Source: Phorcus lineatus | Taxonomy: Eukaryota > Mollusca > Gastropoda > Trochida > Trochidae | Direction of reading: 5' to 3' | Length of the DNA: 64,000 bases | NCBI GenBank assembly: GCA_921293015.1 | Contig: OV121081.1 | Location: 70,139,022 to 70,203,021, forward strand | Shown here: positions 36,801 through 49,287 of the stretch, one piece after another | How the letters are laid out: every line of letters starts with the position of its first letter | Numbering within the stretch: position 1 is the first letter of the stretch | Notes under the pieces: model-generated | Seen by the model: only the letters and a program-made list of their open reading frames with translations | Databases searched by the model: none | What the model was told of the DNA's origin: nothing | Program-made: the position numbers and the translations under genes

Positions 36801-39800
36801 GAGACAAATATTTTGGCAATGAACATTGTCTTCACGATCATGATTAATATTTTATGTGATACTCATTAGAGAAAAGTAAAACTGTCACCATGAAAAGTTA
36901 TCTGGATTATGTTGTGATGATATCATTGATCTGGGAAGATAATCATCAGCAGAGACAGAGACACTCAAGTAGCTGATACACGTTGTGTCCAGTGACAGAT
37001 AGATAAAGATTTATTACCCCACATACCATACATTTGCAAATTATGCAGAACAATCGCACATTATCTTTCTTTGATGAGTCATATTTCTGATTTTTGCATT
37101 TTATTGTGAATATTTGTCAGATTTGGCTTTTTGAGTTATGCCCATTGTCAAAAATCTGTATAATTAATCTTGAATCTGTTGTGAGAAATAATAAAAGAAT
37201 TAGAAAACAAGTTGACATCGATCTGCCTTGGCAATAAAAGTGCCACCATCACAGTTGTTAAAGAAAGTCTTAGTTTATGCTAATTTCTGCATTGTGAACA
37301 ATATTGTTTTTCAAAATTTAAAGTTCCTTAAGAGATTAATAAATGATTCTTTTTAAGTCATTTCCCAAAGACAGTTGACATAAATTAGATAATGCAATTT
37401 AATTAAAATCAGGAAAAGAATGATTGAATTTTTTTCACAGACTACAAAATATGGTTCAAAATGATATGATATAATACTAAGGCAGCAACAATCTATCAAA
37501 GTGATATGTGAAACATGCAAAAAATGAAAAATATGACACTGATAATGACTCATTAATTGGAAGTCAATTAGTCACTGAATAATTCCAATTGTTATGTTAT
37601 TTGTCCTCCTTTTTCAAACTTAAATTGCTTTTTCTCTTAATACAGACTTAATGGATGCCATTTCTGAAGTGCTTACATTTCTCAATTGGTTACCAGCCAG
37701 TTGTTCATAACTCATATATGAAATCAATACATTTCTGAAGCTTTGATGATAATAACTAGTCAAACAAATGAGGAAAAAATTCCAAGTTAGAAAGAAAGCT
37801 CATTGAAACAAAGAACCATTGCGAAGGCATCCCATCTACCAGCAATGACACCTGTGAACATGTCCTGCCCGACCTCCAGCACTTGTCATTTATCTGCTGT
37901 TTCCTTGATGGTTCAAAAAGGCTTGTGTCTAACAGTTCTTAGTAAGAAATTGGGAAACACAAATTCATATTCAGGGTTGTATCTATGATTTGGCAAAAGG
38001 TCAATGATTTAAACACATTTTAAAATATTCAAAGAAATTTTAATCAAGTGAAACTCAAGAAAAGAACTTTGTTCTTGTTTACAGCATGTCTATCTTGAAA
38101 TTACATGACATTTCAGAGAATATAATAGCTTGTTCATCTGATGATTCCACTCGATTGCTATTTCTTACAGTACAATTACACTGTATGCTTCCCATATTAT
38201 ATTAATATGGTGTGTTTGTACATTACAATAACAACTTCTATCTGATATTATCACTCCTCATAAATGTTTTTCTCATCAACTAGGAATTACCTACATATGA
38301 CAGTTTCCCCTGATTGATTACATGAGCAGCGTGTCTGATGGTAGACAAGATGAGGTGGGTCCTCCATGTCTCTGCAATCTCTCCTGTATCGGCAACTGTC
38401 CCTCCTGATCCAACACTGATACATCAAAGATCTCCGAGTCCGACTAGACAGCGCTCATTAAACATATAATTGGCCTTCCAGGAAGCAGGTGCCCCTTAAT
38501 TACATTATCAGTCTGCAGAGTCCTGACCAGGGAGCCAATAACACTAATCTCAAGGTCTTTGATTTGCGATGATTAGTAAGCAGCTTCAACATATACCCTT
38601 TAGAAGTGAAAACAACTATTGAGATAAACTCTTATCTTAAATTTTGTGTTCAGGCCTCTTGTAAGGGAATCGCCTGACTCAAGCTGGTGGAACATCAAGG
38701 ACACGACAGTGAAGCACTAAGGATTAAGAATCATGAATCATATTTGGATTCTGGATTTATAAAAACACAAGTAGCTGACAATATGAAATTTTGCTGAAAA
38801 CCCCCAAAAAGATTTGCAGTCTTAATAATTCTGATTCCTCACTGTGGTCTTTAATTCCGAGTTCAGACTTTTAATTTGGACTCATCCTCCAATTAAACAG
38901 GTCTAAATGACAAATTTTGGAAGGTGACCTTTGGTAGGAAAGCTTTACGGCAGGAGGGTTTATCCTAATTACATGCAATTATTCTATTGATGAATAAGGG
39001 AATAAAAAAACTGAAACCCTCCCCTCCTTTGACCAATGAGGCTTAGACTGATAAGCATTTTATGAGTACATTGTCTCTTAATGTGTGCTAGACAATGGTC
39101 ATATATTTGCAACTGAAATTTTGTAAAATAACTTTTGATAAAAAAAAGTTAAATAAATCAAATGCACAGGTTATTCACAAAACTCATGAAAAAGAAAAAT
39201 TTTAAAAAGCGAAATTTTTGTTCTTCCTTCGACCAGTAGCAATGAAAGCAAATGAAAACCCAAAAAAACAAGTCATAAATCAAAAGTTGACTTGTTCTTC
39301 TTCCATTGCTCTTAACTCACAAAAACAAATGAAAACAATAATGAAAGTTTGATACTGAGAAGTCCCAGAGAGGCCGAGGCCCAGTGGAGTCCTGCGAGTC
39401 TTCTAGTCAGAAGAAATACATGGAGCTCTCCAGAGATGAGTGTGAAGCCTCACAAGGCTATGGAATATTTATATGTCTGCTGTGGTGCAATCTTCTCTGG
39501 CCTAATCAGACCAGGTATTGATGAGTAATAGAAGAGCTTTGATGAGAAAGCCTGTGCAGTCAATCTTCACAGCAGAAATCAACTTGCGTGAGCATCACAT
39601 CACGCTTGCAAAAAACATTCACATGGCGATGAGGTTAATTTAAGTGGAAAGAGGAGAAATGTTCCACTCACCTACAGCAAGCTGATGCATGTTATATTTA
39701 ACACTCTCCAGCAGGTAGAAGAGAGCAACAAAGAGGATGTGTTAACTGTACCTTGTTATTAAAGAGAGTCCTGTAGGGTATCATTTTGTGGAAATGAAAT

Positions 39801-41174
39801 AGATTGGGACATTCGGGTTAGAGATATATTGATATTTTATTAAAATTCATTTGAAGCATGCCACTGGTTATAGTAGCCACAATATTTGGTTGCTTAGGAA
39901 TTTACATTTTGACAAAGAAAAGTTTGCAGGCACTCAGAAAGTAAAGAGAAATGAAGATATTGAAGACAAGCTGGGCAGCCAGATGTCAAGGCAATGCTTA
40001 TTAGTTTTCTCATTGTTATTTTCTAATAAATAGCTATTCTGTTATTACGTATATATAATTTTGAGTTGTTGGTAAATTTAGTAAAAGTAGAGTGTATTAA
40101 AAATAGCCGAAATCCTTGATGGCCGACAAAGAGCCAATATTTAAGACTTGCATTATACACCATTGTTGAATCACAGGGAAAGAATCACACCATATTTGTA
40201 AATATTACAAAATTCATTTGTTTCAAGTCATTTACTGATATAATTCATGAAAATATCTTTTATAGAACCCAAATATACTTTACAAATACACACCAAATAA
40301 ACTGTTGCCACTTTAACTTCTACATGACATGGAAGTTTCATTAGTCACAAACACACTAGACATTCACAATCTCAGATCATTTCCTTTGTTAACTAGTTGT
40401 GGTGCTTGTCATAACATAGAATTACAGCTACAGCTACTAATTCATTATAAAAAGAAAAGTCATCAGAAGATTACATGTCCCACCAGCCCCCAATAATGCG
40501 CAACATATATCTGTGTATCATAAAATCAAAATGTCTAATGAAACCATTGAATAGATTCAGGAGGATCTGATGAGCAAATTTTTAGTTTTGCTGCAAAAAT
40601 GAATATATACTTGTATAGTGCCCTTATTAAAATCATTTCTATGAAAGTGACAATTTTTTAAAAACAGAAATCGGAAATGATTATGTAAAGATTGACATAA
40701 GAAAAAACATATAGATGGCAGGGCACACCATACAAATACAAAGCTTACTCATCAGCGTACATTATTGTACTTTTCAAAATTTTACACAAATCGATTCATG
40801 TAAGGATGATAAAACACTGGCAATACATATCCTACAGGTGAAATGTTTCAGATGTGACGAATTATATGTTTCAAATCCAAAAATATAGTTGCAGTTTAAG
40901 AAAAACAGCCAATGAGAAAGGCTGTGTAGATGTAACTTCATGCCGTTTGACCGATGACTGCATACCTTTCAAGATGATATAACCGTATGAGAAATAGAGA
41001 ATCTCATCCAAGTGTCCTATGATATCAAATATATTGACACCAGCTGAATAAACTTATTATTATCTGATGTCTGTATTTGTTGATACATTTTATATCTGAA
41101 AACATGAGGGTGAAATTCTATTTGTCATAAAGTCATTCTTCATTATGTTACAATATAAGAATAATCAACAAGAT
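33801..41174. other. intergenic; regulatory-looking blocks at 35840-36110, 38290-38600 and 39350-39680
   Basis: No gene recognised over 7.4 kb. Three blocks differ from the AT-rich background. 38290-38600 is the clearest: TGATTGATTA at 38311-38320 (PBX-HOX type), TTAATTA at 38496-38502, and TCAAGGTC with overlapping CTTTGAT (TCF type) at 38550-38563. They look like enhancers or conserved non-coding sequence, but conservation cannot be judged from one sequence. Confidence 0.35.
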
Positions 41175-41288
41175 GCGAGGAATTACGGTTTATCTGTCCT
41201 GAGTAGATTATTGTTATAAATTCCGAGCTTTAGCGAGGAATTTACTACAATAATTCGTGAGGGACAGAAAAACCATAATTCCGAGCTT
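41175..41288. repeat. long imperfect hairpin (two ~54-nt arms)
   Basis: The left arm (41175-41229, GCGAGGAATTACGG...AATTCC) and the right arm (41235-41288, GGAATTTACTACAATAATTC...) are reverse complements with scattered mismatches around GAGCTTTAGCG. Transcribed, this would fold into one long stem. Confidence 0.7.
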
Positions 41289-41297
41289 CAAGTTGGA

Positions 41298-41734
41298 TAT
41301 TATTTTTCTTACCCAAGTCAAATCTAAGAATATTTACGGTACTAATGGAAAATATCTTCCCGAAGGTTAGTTGCAAGTGAACTCGGTCATTGTATTCGTA
41401 CGCAACGAACAATGATTATGTCATGATGCAGTTAAATGTAGTCACACCAATTCATTACATGCTTGTGGATCAACTATCTAGCGAAACAATCCTAAATGAA
41501 CGAAATAGTAAAATAAACCACATATAAAACATTGTTTGTTTCATATTATTCCATATGAAATTAAAAACAAGGTTTGTTTTGAAGTCTCTTTGACACGTGT
41601 ACGCTAGACTCGCTGAACGAATGAATAGAAAAAGTTCTGTAAGCCAATCAGATCTCGAGTTATTTTTAGAAAAAGTGTAATTCCCATGACCATTATGAAA
41701 ACTTTAATGCCCGCTTGGGTAAGAATGAAAAATG
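41298..41734. mobile_element. possible MITE with CTTACCCAAG termini
   Basis: TTTTTCTTACCCAAG at 41303-41317 is mirrored by CTTGGGTAAGAATGAAAAA at 41714-41732. The interior is non-coding. It abuts the hairpin at 41175-41288, so both may belong to one element. No target duplication identified. Confidence 0.4.
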
Positions 41735-41772
41735 TCTCTTGTCATAAAACTTTGCCCATTATGTATGTGACG

Positions 41773-41998
41773 TCGTGATGTCATTACTTGATAATGTAAC
41801 AGCATTGTGATGTCATAACACGATAACGTAACAACAATGTGATGTCATTACTTGGTAACATAACAGCATTGTGATGTCTTTCCTTGATCAAGTAACAGCT
41901 TCAATATGTCTTTACTTGATTAAGTAATAGAATTTTGATGTCATAAATTGATAATGTAACAGCATAGTGATGTCATTACTTGATAATTACTTGACTTC
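41773..41998. repeat. 32-bp tandem repeat, 7 copies, with CRE-like core
   Basis: GTGATGTCATTACTTGATAA-type units start with GATG/TATG at 41777, 41809, 41841, 41873, 41905, 41937 and 41969, exactly 32 bp apart. Most copies include TGATGTCA or TGATGTCT, one base from the CRE palindrome; the flank has TGACGTC. Confidence 0.85.
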
Positions 41999-42479
41999 TC
42001 CCTTCTCAGCATGCAAGGTTTCTACCATGGTGATATGAAAGGCATTAAAGTTTTAATTGCCAACACAGTTTCCTTAACATTCAAACATTTATAAAAATTT
42101 TATTGATTGATAAAATACTTTTTCCCCTTTCTTAAATTGCTTAGACTTTCATATCAGTAAAGTGACATAGGAGAACAATTCTAAGTTTATCTATCGAAAG
42201 TCAGACCTCAGTGAAAACTATCACTCTAGTTTCCCTGTCTATATTAAAAGAACTATTTTCTTGACTATATGAGGCAAAGCAGTTCAAAGAATCAAATTCT
42301 TAAGTTACAAACAAACCATGACAATCAAAGATTATTTCCGAGTTATTGTACAAAATATTATTTATTATAAACAACATGAGATCACAAAGAGGAACAAGAA
42401 AATCCAAGCATGTGAGCACATAATTATACACCGAACCCCATTAGTCAGTAGATACTTCTAAAATATTGATTACATGTCT
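41999..42479. other. intergenic, no recognisable feature
   Basis: Nothing beyond AT-rich sequence seen. Confidence 0.4.
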
Positions 42480-43018
42480 ACCATTTTCACACACATCCCT
42501 CTGGGCCAGGTCTTCTATTTACTTAAACATACATCTCTCTGGAAAAGGCTATCTTTTTTACACACATTCCTCTGGCCCAGGTCTACCATTTATATATTTT
42601 TACAAACGTCCCTCTGTGCCAGGTTTTCAATTTACATAGGTACAACATGTAAACAACATTTACACATACATCACTCTGACAAAGGTCAATGGTTTACACA
42701 TTCATCCCTCTGACAAAGGTCAATTGTTTACACATACATCCCTCTGACAAAGGTCAATTGTTTACACATACATCCCTCTGACAAAGGTCAATTGTTTACA
42801 CATACATCCCTCTGACAAAGGTCAATGGTTTACACATACATCACTCTGACAAAGGTCAATGGTTTACACATACATCACTCTGACAAAGGTCAATGGTTTA
42901 CACATACATCTCTCTGACAAAGGTCAACCATTTACACATACATCTCTCTGACAAAGGTCAACCATTTACACATACATCTCTCTGACAAAGGTCAACCATT
43001 TACACACACATCCCTATG
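42480..43018. repeat. 34-bp minisatellite, first block
   Basis: The unit is about TTTACACATACATCCCTCTG plus ACAAAGGTCAATGG (34 bp). The centre (42690-43010) is very regular; the left part (42480-42690) is degenerate, with GGCCCAGGTCTACCA in place of ACAAAGGTCAATGG. Subtypes alternate (CAATTG, CAATGG, CAACCA), showing block-wise spread of variants. Confidence 0.88.
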
Positions 43019-43264
43019 ACAAATCAAGGCAACCACCAGGACCCCCCCTCCCCTATTGCACTTAAGTTAAATCGACGTAATCATCTCAAGATCAAAATTT
43101 ATAAAAAAGACAAAACATCACACTCCCCTCCCCCACTCTTAAAACCCTCCTCCTCCCCAATTAGGTCAGTTTTATGACTTTTTGTCTATGGGCATTTCCC
43201 TCGGGCATTTCCATCGGGCATTGGGCTTATTTTATTACAATGCCCCCAGGTCAAGTTTTGTCCT
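43019..43264. other. C-rich spacer inside the minisatellite region
   Basis: Non-repetitive spacer with C-rich tracts (43040-43056, 43122-43160) and a GGGCATTTCC short duplication near 43190-43215. No gene seen. Confidence 0.4.
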
Positions 43265-43450
43265 AGGTAGATCTACCATTTACACATACATCCCTCTGAG
43301 CCAGATCTACCATATACACATACATCTCTCTGAGCCAGATCTACCATATACACATACATCCCTCTGAGCCAAATCTACCATATACACATACATCCCTCTG
43401 AGCCAGATCTACCTTATACACATACATCCCTCTAAGCCAGATCTACCATA
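43265..43450. repeat. 34-bp minisatellite, second block
   Basis: The same 34-bp unit in its GAGCCAGATCTACCATATAC subtype, about 5.5 copies, broken at 43450 by a transposon and resuming at 44501 for about 50 bp. Confidence 0.88.
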
Positions 43451-44502
43451 GGGCAAACTGACCGAGGTTCGGACACCACCTGAGGTCCCCCAAACTTCAG
43501 ACACTTTTTATTTGGAGCTGATGCAATAATACGTGCGACTATTGCGATCTGTTTATTGTATAACGTTTCTTCTCAGTTTGTTATTTTATGTCTTTCCTTT
43601 GATAAACATTAAATTCTCGGTATAATATTCTTATCGAAGTTTTGCCTGGAGGTACAATTAAAGGATTCAAGAAAGAAAATGGCGAAATATTTGTTTCAAT
43701 GTAAATGTTGACTCTTCGGTCAGAAGATGTAGGGAGCGGTAAACTATCTTAAACTGTACTCATAAACAATGAAAAATAACCAAATAGTCCAATTATTCTT
43801 AACATAGGTACATATAACGTGAAAAATTAAGTAAATATTGAGATGTTGTTAACATGTCAAAATGACCTTGGTTCGGACAGTTTTGACCATGGTTTGGACA
43901 CTTCTTCAGTTCTCTACTTAAGGACTCGTAATGTAATTTTTTAACAGACAAAGGTTCGGGAAGCACAAATAAACATACGACTAATACATAAAACAAACTG
44001 AATAATTTTGAAAACATGCTGTTTAGCGCTATCGGCGTTTTTAGTGTCCAATGCCTACAAATGGGATTGTGACGTCATTATGCTCTAATGGCGCATGTAG
44101 CAGTTTTCAAGAATTTAACATCGGAAAACATGCTCTGTAGCAGTGACAAATTCCAAAACTATAATATTATTGTACGTAGCCTATTCACTGCATGAGTGGG
44201 GATGTCTGAAATCCTTTTTATGAATATTAAAAGCCAGGGATGCATTCGAGAAGATTAGGTGCGACTGTCCGAAGTTAGGGCAGAAGTGTCCTAACCTCGG
44301 GCGAATTGGTATATGCAATTAAAACCGTTAATTTCGGCTAATGCTGAAATAATTATTGATATTGAGAATGAAATCAAATCAAAAATTTAATTTTTTATAC
44401 TTTGGTTTGAAAATAATTATTTTCTTCAGATAGTTATAAATCATATAGTCTTTCAAAATATTTGAATTGATTCACTGTCCGAACCTCGGTCAGTTTGCCC
44501 TA
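43449..44502. mobile_element. 1,050-bp TA-inserted DNA transposon with perfect 25-bp terminal inverted repeats
   Basis: 43451-43475 (GGGCAAACTGACCGAGGTTC plus 5 bases) is the exact reverse complement of 44476-44500. TA flanks both ends, and joining the flanks without the element restores the local minisatellite unit (ACCATATACAC), which proves a clean insertion with a 2-bp duplication. A 17-bp motif TGACCNNGGTTYGGACA occurs in the left terminus and twice more at ~43863-43900; weaker inverted copies lie at 44263-44306. There is no transposase: the longest frame, 72 codons on the minus strand (44017-43799), reads through the motif copies. TA duplication suggests the IS630/Tc1/mariner group, but GGGC ends are atypical. 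Confidence 0.9.
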
Positions 44503-47500
44503 TACACTTTCGTCCCCCTGGCCTAGGTCTACCATATACACATACATCATACTGGCTGAGAAAACAGTGAGTGAGTTCAATGCTCCATAATACTTTAATC
44601 AATCAGTCACAAACAGCATACAAAAATTGATATGGATTCCTTACAAAAGATTCAATTTTCCTAAGTAAAGCTGGATCTACCTCTTGATCTGTTCAGTAAG
44701 TCAGTGTGATATTGGATAATCTGTCGCTGCCTTAAGTGACGATCACTCATCAGTCACATGCCAAACTGGATACACCATGACGCATTCACCTTCAGATTGT
44801 CGTGACGGAGAGCGGCAATCTCTCTTTACAGTGTCAGCTGGTGACATATGGAGAAAGCACTACGTCCTACGTCTAGGTTTTCGTCTTTGTGATTGATGAA
44901 TAATCTATCATATGTCATGGAAAGTATGCAGTTTTGAAAGCTTTTTGGAATGGAAGGTACTTTTCAACAAACTTGATTCAACCAAAATTGGTATAACAAG
45001 TTTTATTACATTAAACAGTTTTGATACCAATGTAGAAATAATGGTACTATGTAGGCAAATTCTTACTAAAACATAACAGTTTTCCAAATGGGAATCTCAT
45101 TACAAGCTGGTTTTTTTCATATGACGTTGGAAGCCTACATTTAACCTAAACTACAGGGTATCTAGCTTGTGACTACTCTGTTATTGAAATAAAATGGGTA
45201 TCACTAGGTTAGGTTTATCATAATGCAATTCGAAAACACGCATCATACATACCAAACCTGTGCCATTTTTGTTGATGCAGGAAAATAATGTCTTCTTCTG
45301 ACTAGTGACTATGCTCCTTGATTGCCAGGCAAATAAGTGTCATCAATTGCTTAGATCAATCTGTCCCTACAAAGGTTACTCAACACATTTATTCTTAATT
45401 TAATCTCTTCTATAAAAATATCTTAATTGCCAAATCAACAGTATAACTAATTTGATACCAAATCATTGACTATCTGAGTGGTAATGGGGTCACATGTTAA
45501 GATTATGGATGTCAATGGATATTTTACATCCGGGAGTACAAACTTTTGCTGAAAATTCCAGGCTTATTATTATTGAAACTGTTAGAATATATTAATCTTT
45601 GACTTATAGCTGGACAATTTACAAAATCTGCCTAGCCAATGAGTTAAAGGTATTTTGTAAACTTTTCTATAGAAGATAAAAAGAAAGAGATGAATAGGTA
45701 CTATTGAATAGATTATATAACAATTGTACATGTAATATAACACAATAAAGGCTTTGAATATCACAGAGAAATTTGCTCATTTATAAATGAAAAGAAATAA
45801 TTGTGAATGTTTGGGCCTTTTGGGATCAATATAAAAATCAAGTGACTTGATTTAACTTAAATCAGTAGACATATTGTATGAAAATGAGTGAGCTTATTTG
45901 AACTTAATTCAGTACAAATGCTATTTTGGTCCATATCAAGTCCAAATAAAATTTATGATAATCTAAATGGCATCATGTACCTTATATCCTCCAGTGTCTT
46001 GGACAGAGTTGACATCGGTTTCAGGCCATTACACAGAGTATAACACCAGATATGAAAATAATGTAAGGAAAGAGGCACGTCCTTCATCTCAAAATACAGA
46101 TATTTACATTAATATGTATGGATTCACAATCAGGTCAGGACAAAGAACTCTGAGACAAACCTCAGAGGAATGATCCGGTCCAAAGACTTTTTCTTACTAA
46201 ATTGTGAGTTATCTTCATATTTCATTAGCTTATTTTGTGGGGAAATCGGAGCCATGGGAATGCCACATGAGCTAGGGGGAGCCATGGGGCGTCGCTAGGC
46301 CTTGCTCTGCATACACACTCATTCTCTATCAGACTCAGAGGTAATATCCCATGGTAAAAAATGCATGATTGGTTAACTATGAAAAATAACACAGCTCTTG
46401 ACCACAAATCATTGTCTTGTGAAAACTGTCTTCCTTATCTATTTACTAATTATTTCTGACAGCTGAATATATTTGGCAATGGGTTTAGGTGAATATATTG
46501 GTAACCTAATTATGTGATTTGTAAGAAAAAGGACTAGGTTTTCTTTTAACATGTTTTTTGATAACAAAAGTTTTCTTCAAATTGAGTTTCGCAAAGAATT
46601 TAGCCCCGTTTGCATTTTGAGAATACCATTTTAGTGTTTTATATACATCAGTGCTGGGTTACAATCAATGGATTTAAATTTGACAATAATTCCAGAAAGG
46701 TTGGCAGCAATGACGACAATCACAGTGCTAGTAATTCAATGGACAAATTGAAAGAATTTGAGTGACGTTTATAAGATCTTCCAGAAGAAATTTCAAAACT
46801 CAATTATTGTATGTGCCTTACCTTGTCACAAACTGGATTCAAATTGGCTGACATGCAATAATTGTCTGCAAAAATATATTTATAACCAAAATGACATGCG
46901 ACTAAGCTGTCATATAATACAGATTTTATTTTTGGATTAAATCTAAAAATCATTTAGATCATCAAAACATGCGAATAATGCTTGAAAAAAAAAAAAGAAT
47001 ATGATTATCTTTAATGCCATATTACGTTTTTGAATTTTTTTCAATAAATATACAGATTCATAAAGAAGCTTTTTCTAAATTGTGTTATCTTGAAGCCAAA
47101 ATAGCTTGATTTCAGTGTTATTTTTACTTTTCAGAAACTTTTCACTTAAAATTGTGCAAAGCATTTGCACACAGACTTGATAAAGGTAATAAGAAGAATA
47201 GTTTAGCCAATATCATATCAAATGATCCCTTCCAATCATTTAATAGGAACCTGTTCATTGGTTAATGTTGTCATAACAAGACTGCGATCATCGACAGCGA
47301 GGAGTAGTTTTCCTTATGTGAGTCCCAGGGTGTAGAGAATTGGAATAACAGCCCTCAGCCTAAACGCCCTCAGTGCTGAAATGTGATTGACAATATCCAA
47401 ATAATTATTCATACACCTCTCTGTACTAAAACACCCCACAGGACACGAGATTTACACAAGTATTTGAATATCGACTCATTTACAGACCTGTGGCTTAGGT

Positions 47501-48000
47501 ATATAGGTAAGTAGATTCTGACAGCCGAACTAAGAACTTGAACATAAGCAAAGTATAATTAAGTTAACGACTATTTTTCAAATAACCTCCAATGTTACTA
47601 CACGATAGTAAAAGAGTTTATTTGATTTGGCAACTGCCATGATTTTATTTATGTTCAGACCAACTGTACAATGGTGCATGCTCACAGTTTTGTCTGGTTT
47701 TCTTTTGTACTGGTTTTCAGTTTGAATATGCTCCTAGAATTCAATATCAAATTAGTATAAATGGACTTAATTGATCATAAAAGTAACTACTGTATTTTCA
47801 ACATGACATTTTTGTTTGACCCTCTCACTGAAATGAGGAATTTTGAAAATGTTCAACTAGATTTAAATTCTTTTCAGTTTGGTACAGAGACAGTATGAAT
47901 CTATAGAGCCACAATTACAATCACAAACCAGACAATTAGGTAACTCATTTAGGCAGATGTAATCTTGGAAAGTTATTCAAAGTAGTCACAGGGAGTTAAG
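44503..48000. other. end of minisatellite, then intergenic; regulatory-looking block at 44690-44880
   Basis: 44501-44549 completes the interrupted minisatellite. 44690-44880 is less AT-rich with GTGACGATCACTCATCAGTC and CAGCTG cores. Beyond that no gene or repeat is evident. Confidence 0.4.
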
Positions 48001-48039
48001 AGTTTATAGTGTTTGGTAGGTTAAATAACCTACTAATAC

Positions 48040-48260
48040 CCATCCAATTTGGATGGTGTTCTACACGCAGTCAGGTTTGGGTGCAATGCTACACTGTATG
48101 CAGTACCACCCATGGTTTGCTAGTTCCAGCCGATACTCGCAGGTTTCACCGCAATGCATAGCCACAATGGTGTTGTGGGCTTTCTCCCTGCAATTATACT
48201 AACAGCCGCGATATAAGTGAAATAATCTTGAAAGCGGTGTTAAACACCAACTCACTTCAC
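48040..48260 (+). mobile_element. SINE-like element, 3' part
   Basis: The tail GCCGCGATATAAGTGAAATA followed by AAAGCGGTGTTAAACACCAACTCACTTCAC is, from memory, typical of abundant molluscan SINEs, which end in CACTCACTC-type repeats. The upstream part holds GCTTTCTCCCTGCAAT, also usual for them. The pol III head is not clear and the start is approximate. Confidence 0.6.
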
Positions 48261-48974
48261 ACCCCCCTAATTTGGACAGGTGAGTTTGTCAGATTTGTCT
48301 GCTAGATGGACTAGCATCTTCATCTCTAAAATGACAACATGAAAACATATTTTCAATGATTATCAAAATCCCGCCAGATACATCTTGAAGAAGATGAAAT
48401 TCTGCATCCTAGTTACATGTTTATAAGTAAATGACCTACTTATCTCGACCAACCAATATTTGTCTTTGTGGCTGCTGTAAATATGTTTTAAAGATTATGT
48501 TTTAAGCAGTAGCAGTCTCGATGTGGTTATAACATGTTCCATATGACATTATGGAAAGCAAAGAAAAAATCGTTAATTTGACCAACTAAATTTCAGCAGT
48601 CACACACCACTGCTTGAAAGCAAAAAATGGTTTTTGCGTAGTAATTTATAACATTTCTACTTACGGGTCATTTACGAAGATTTTCTGTGCGCTTCTATTA
48701 TCTAGAAATTGTCAGACAATCTAGAAGTTGATTAAAACACGGTATATGTATCGAAGAATCTGTCACAAGCATAGGACTCCCCACTGGTACACATTTCCTC
48801 TGATCCATCGTTGAGCCTCGTCTCTCCTGGAGTTCCGGTTTCCGGAAGCGTAAAACGTTCTAACGAAATTACAATTTACATTGCCGTTTTTTAGCATTCA
48901 AATTAGTTTACTTGCTCATGCATATGAGTCAAGATACTGATTATCAACCATTAAAAAAATAAAAGAATTAGGAA
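48261..48974. other. intergenic, no recognisable feature
   Basis: AT-rich, without support for a gene or repeat. Confidence 0.4.
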
Positions 48975-49287
48975 GTTTGTGGCAACGGACAGTGGCGCGC
49001 GTTAAATAGCCAAACGTATCTAAAACAGCCAGGAGGGCAGTTAATTAGGAGTTGATTGCGTTTGTTAGGTTATATAACTAGTATCAATGTATATTGGACG
49101 TGATATCTACACCTCTGTGCATTTATAAGGCTGTTTTTAGATGTTCATGGAAAACCAGTATTTGTCAAGTATATGTCTTTTGGACATGAAAATTTAACAT
49201 GTTTTGATTTTATATGACCACATATGACATTTAGGTTCGTATCAAAGGTAAATGATATGCTATGAAAATCACGGAGTGGCTCTTTAA
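48975..49287 (-). mobile_element. MITE, AGAGCCACTC/TTAA family, copy 3
   Basis: Read on the minus strand it starts TTAAAGAGCCACTCCGTGAT (49287 downward) and continues through CAAATACTGGTTTTCCATGA and ATAAATGCACAGAGG to the core CGCGCGCCACTGTCCG near 48990. The far terminus is missing. Same family as 3656-4137, 33307-33800 and 55980-56370. Confidence 0.75.

Noticed and set aside
43799-44017. 72-codon frame with a hydrophobic N-terminus, looking like a secreted peptide
   Set aside because: It lies wholly within the TA-inserted element, and its CPNHGQNCPNQGH part is the translation of repeated transposon motifs.
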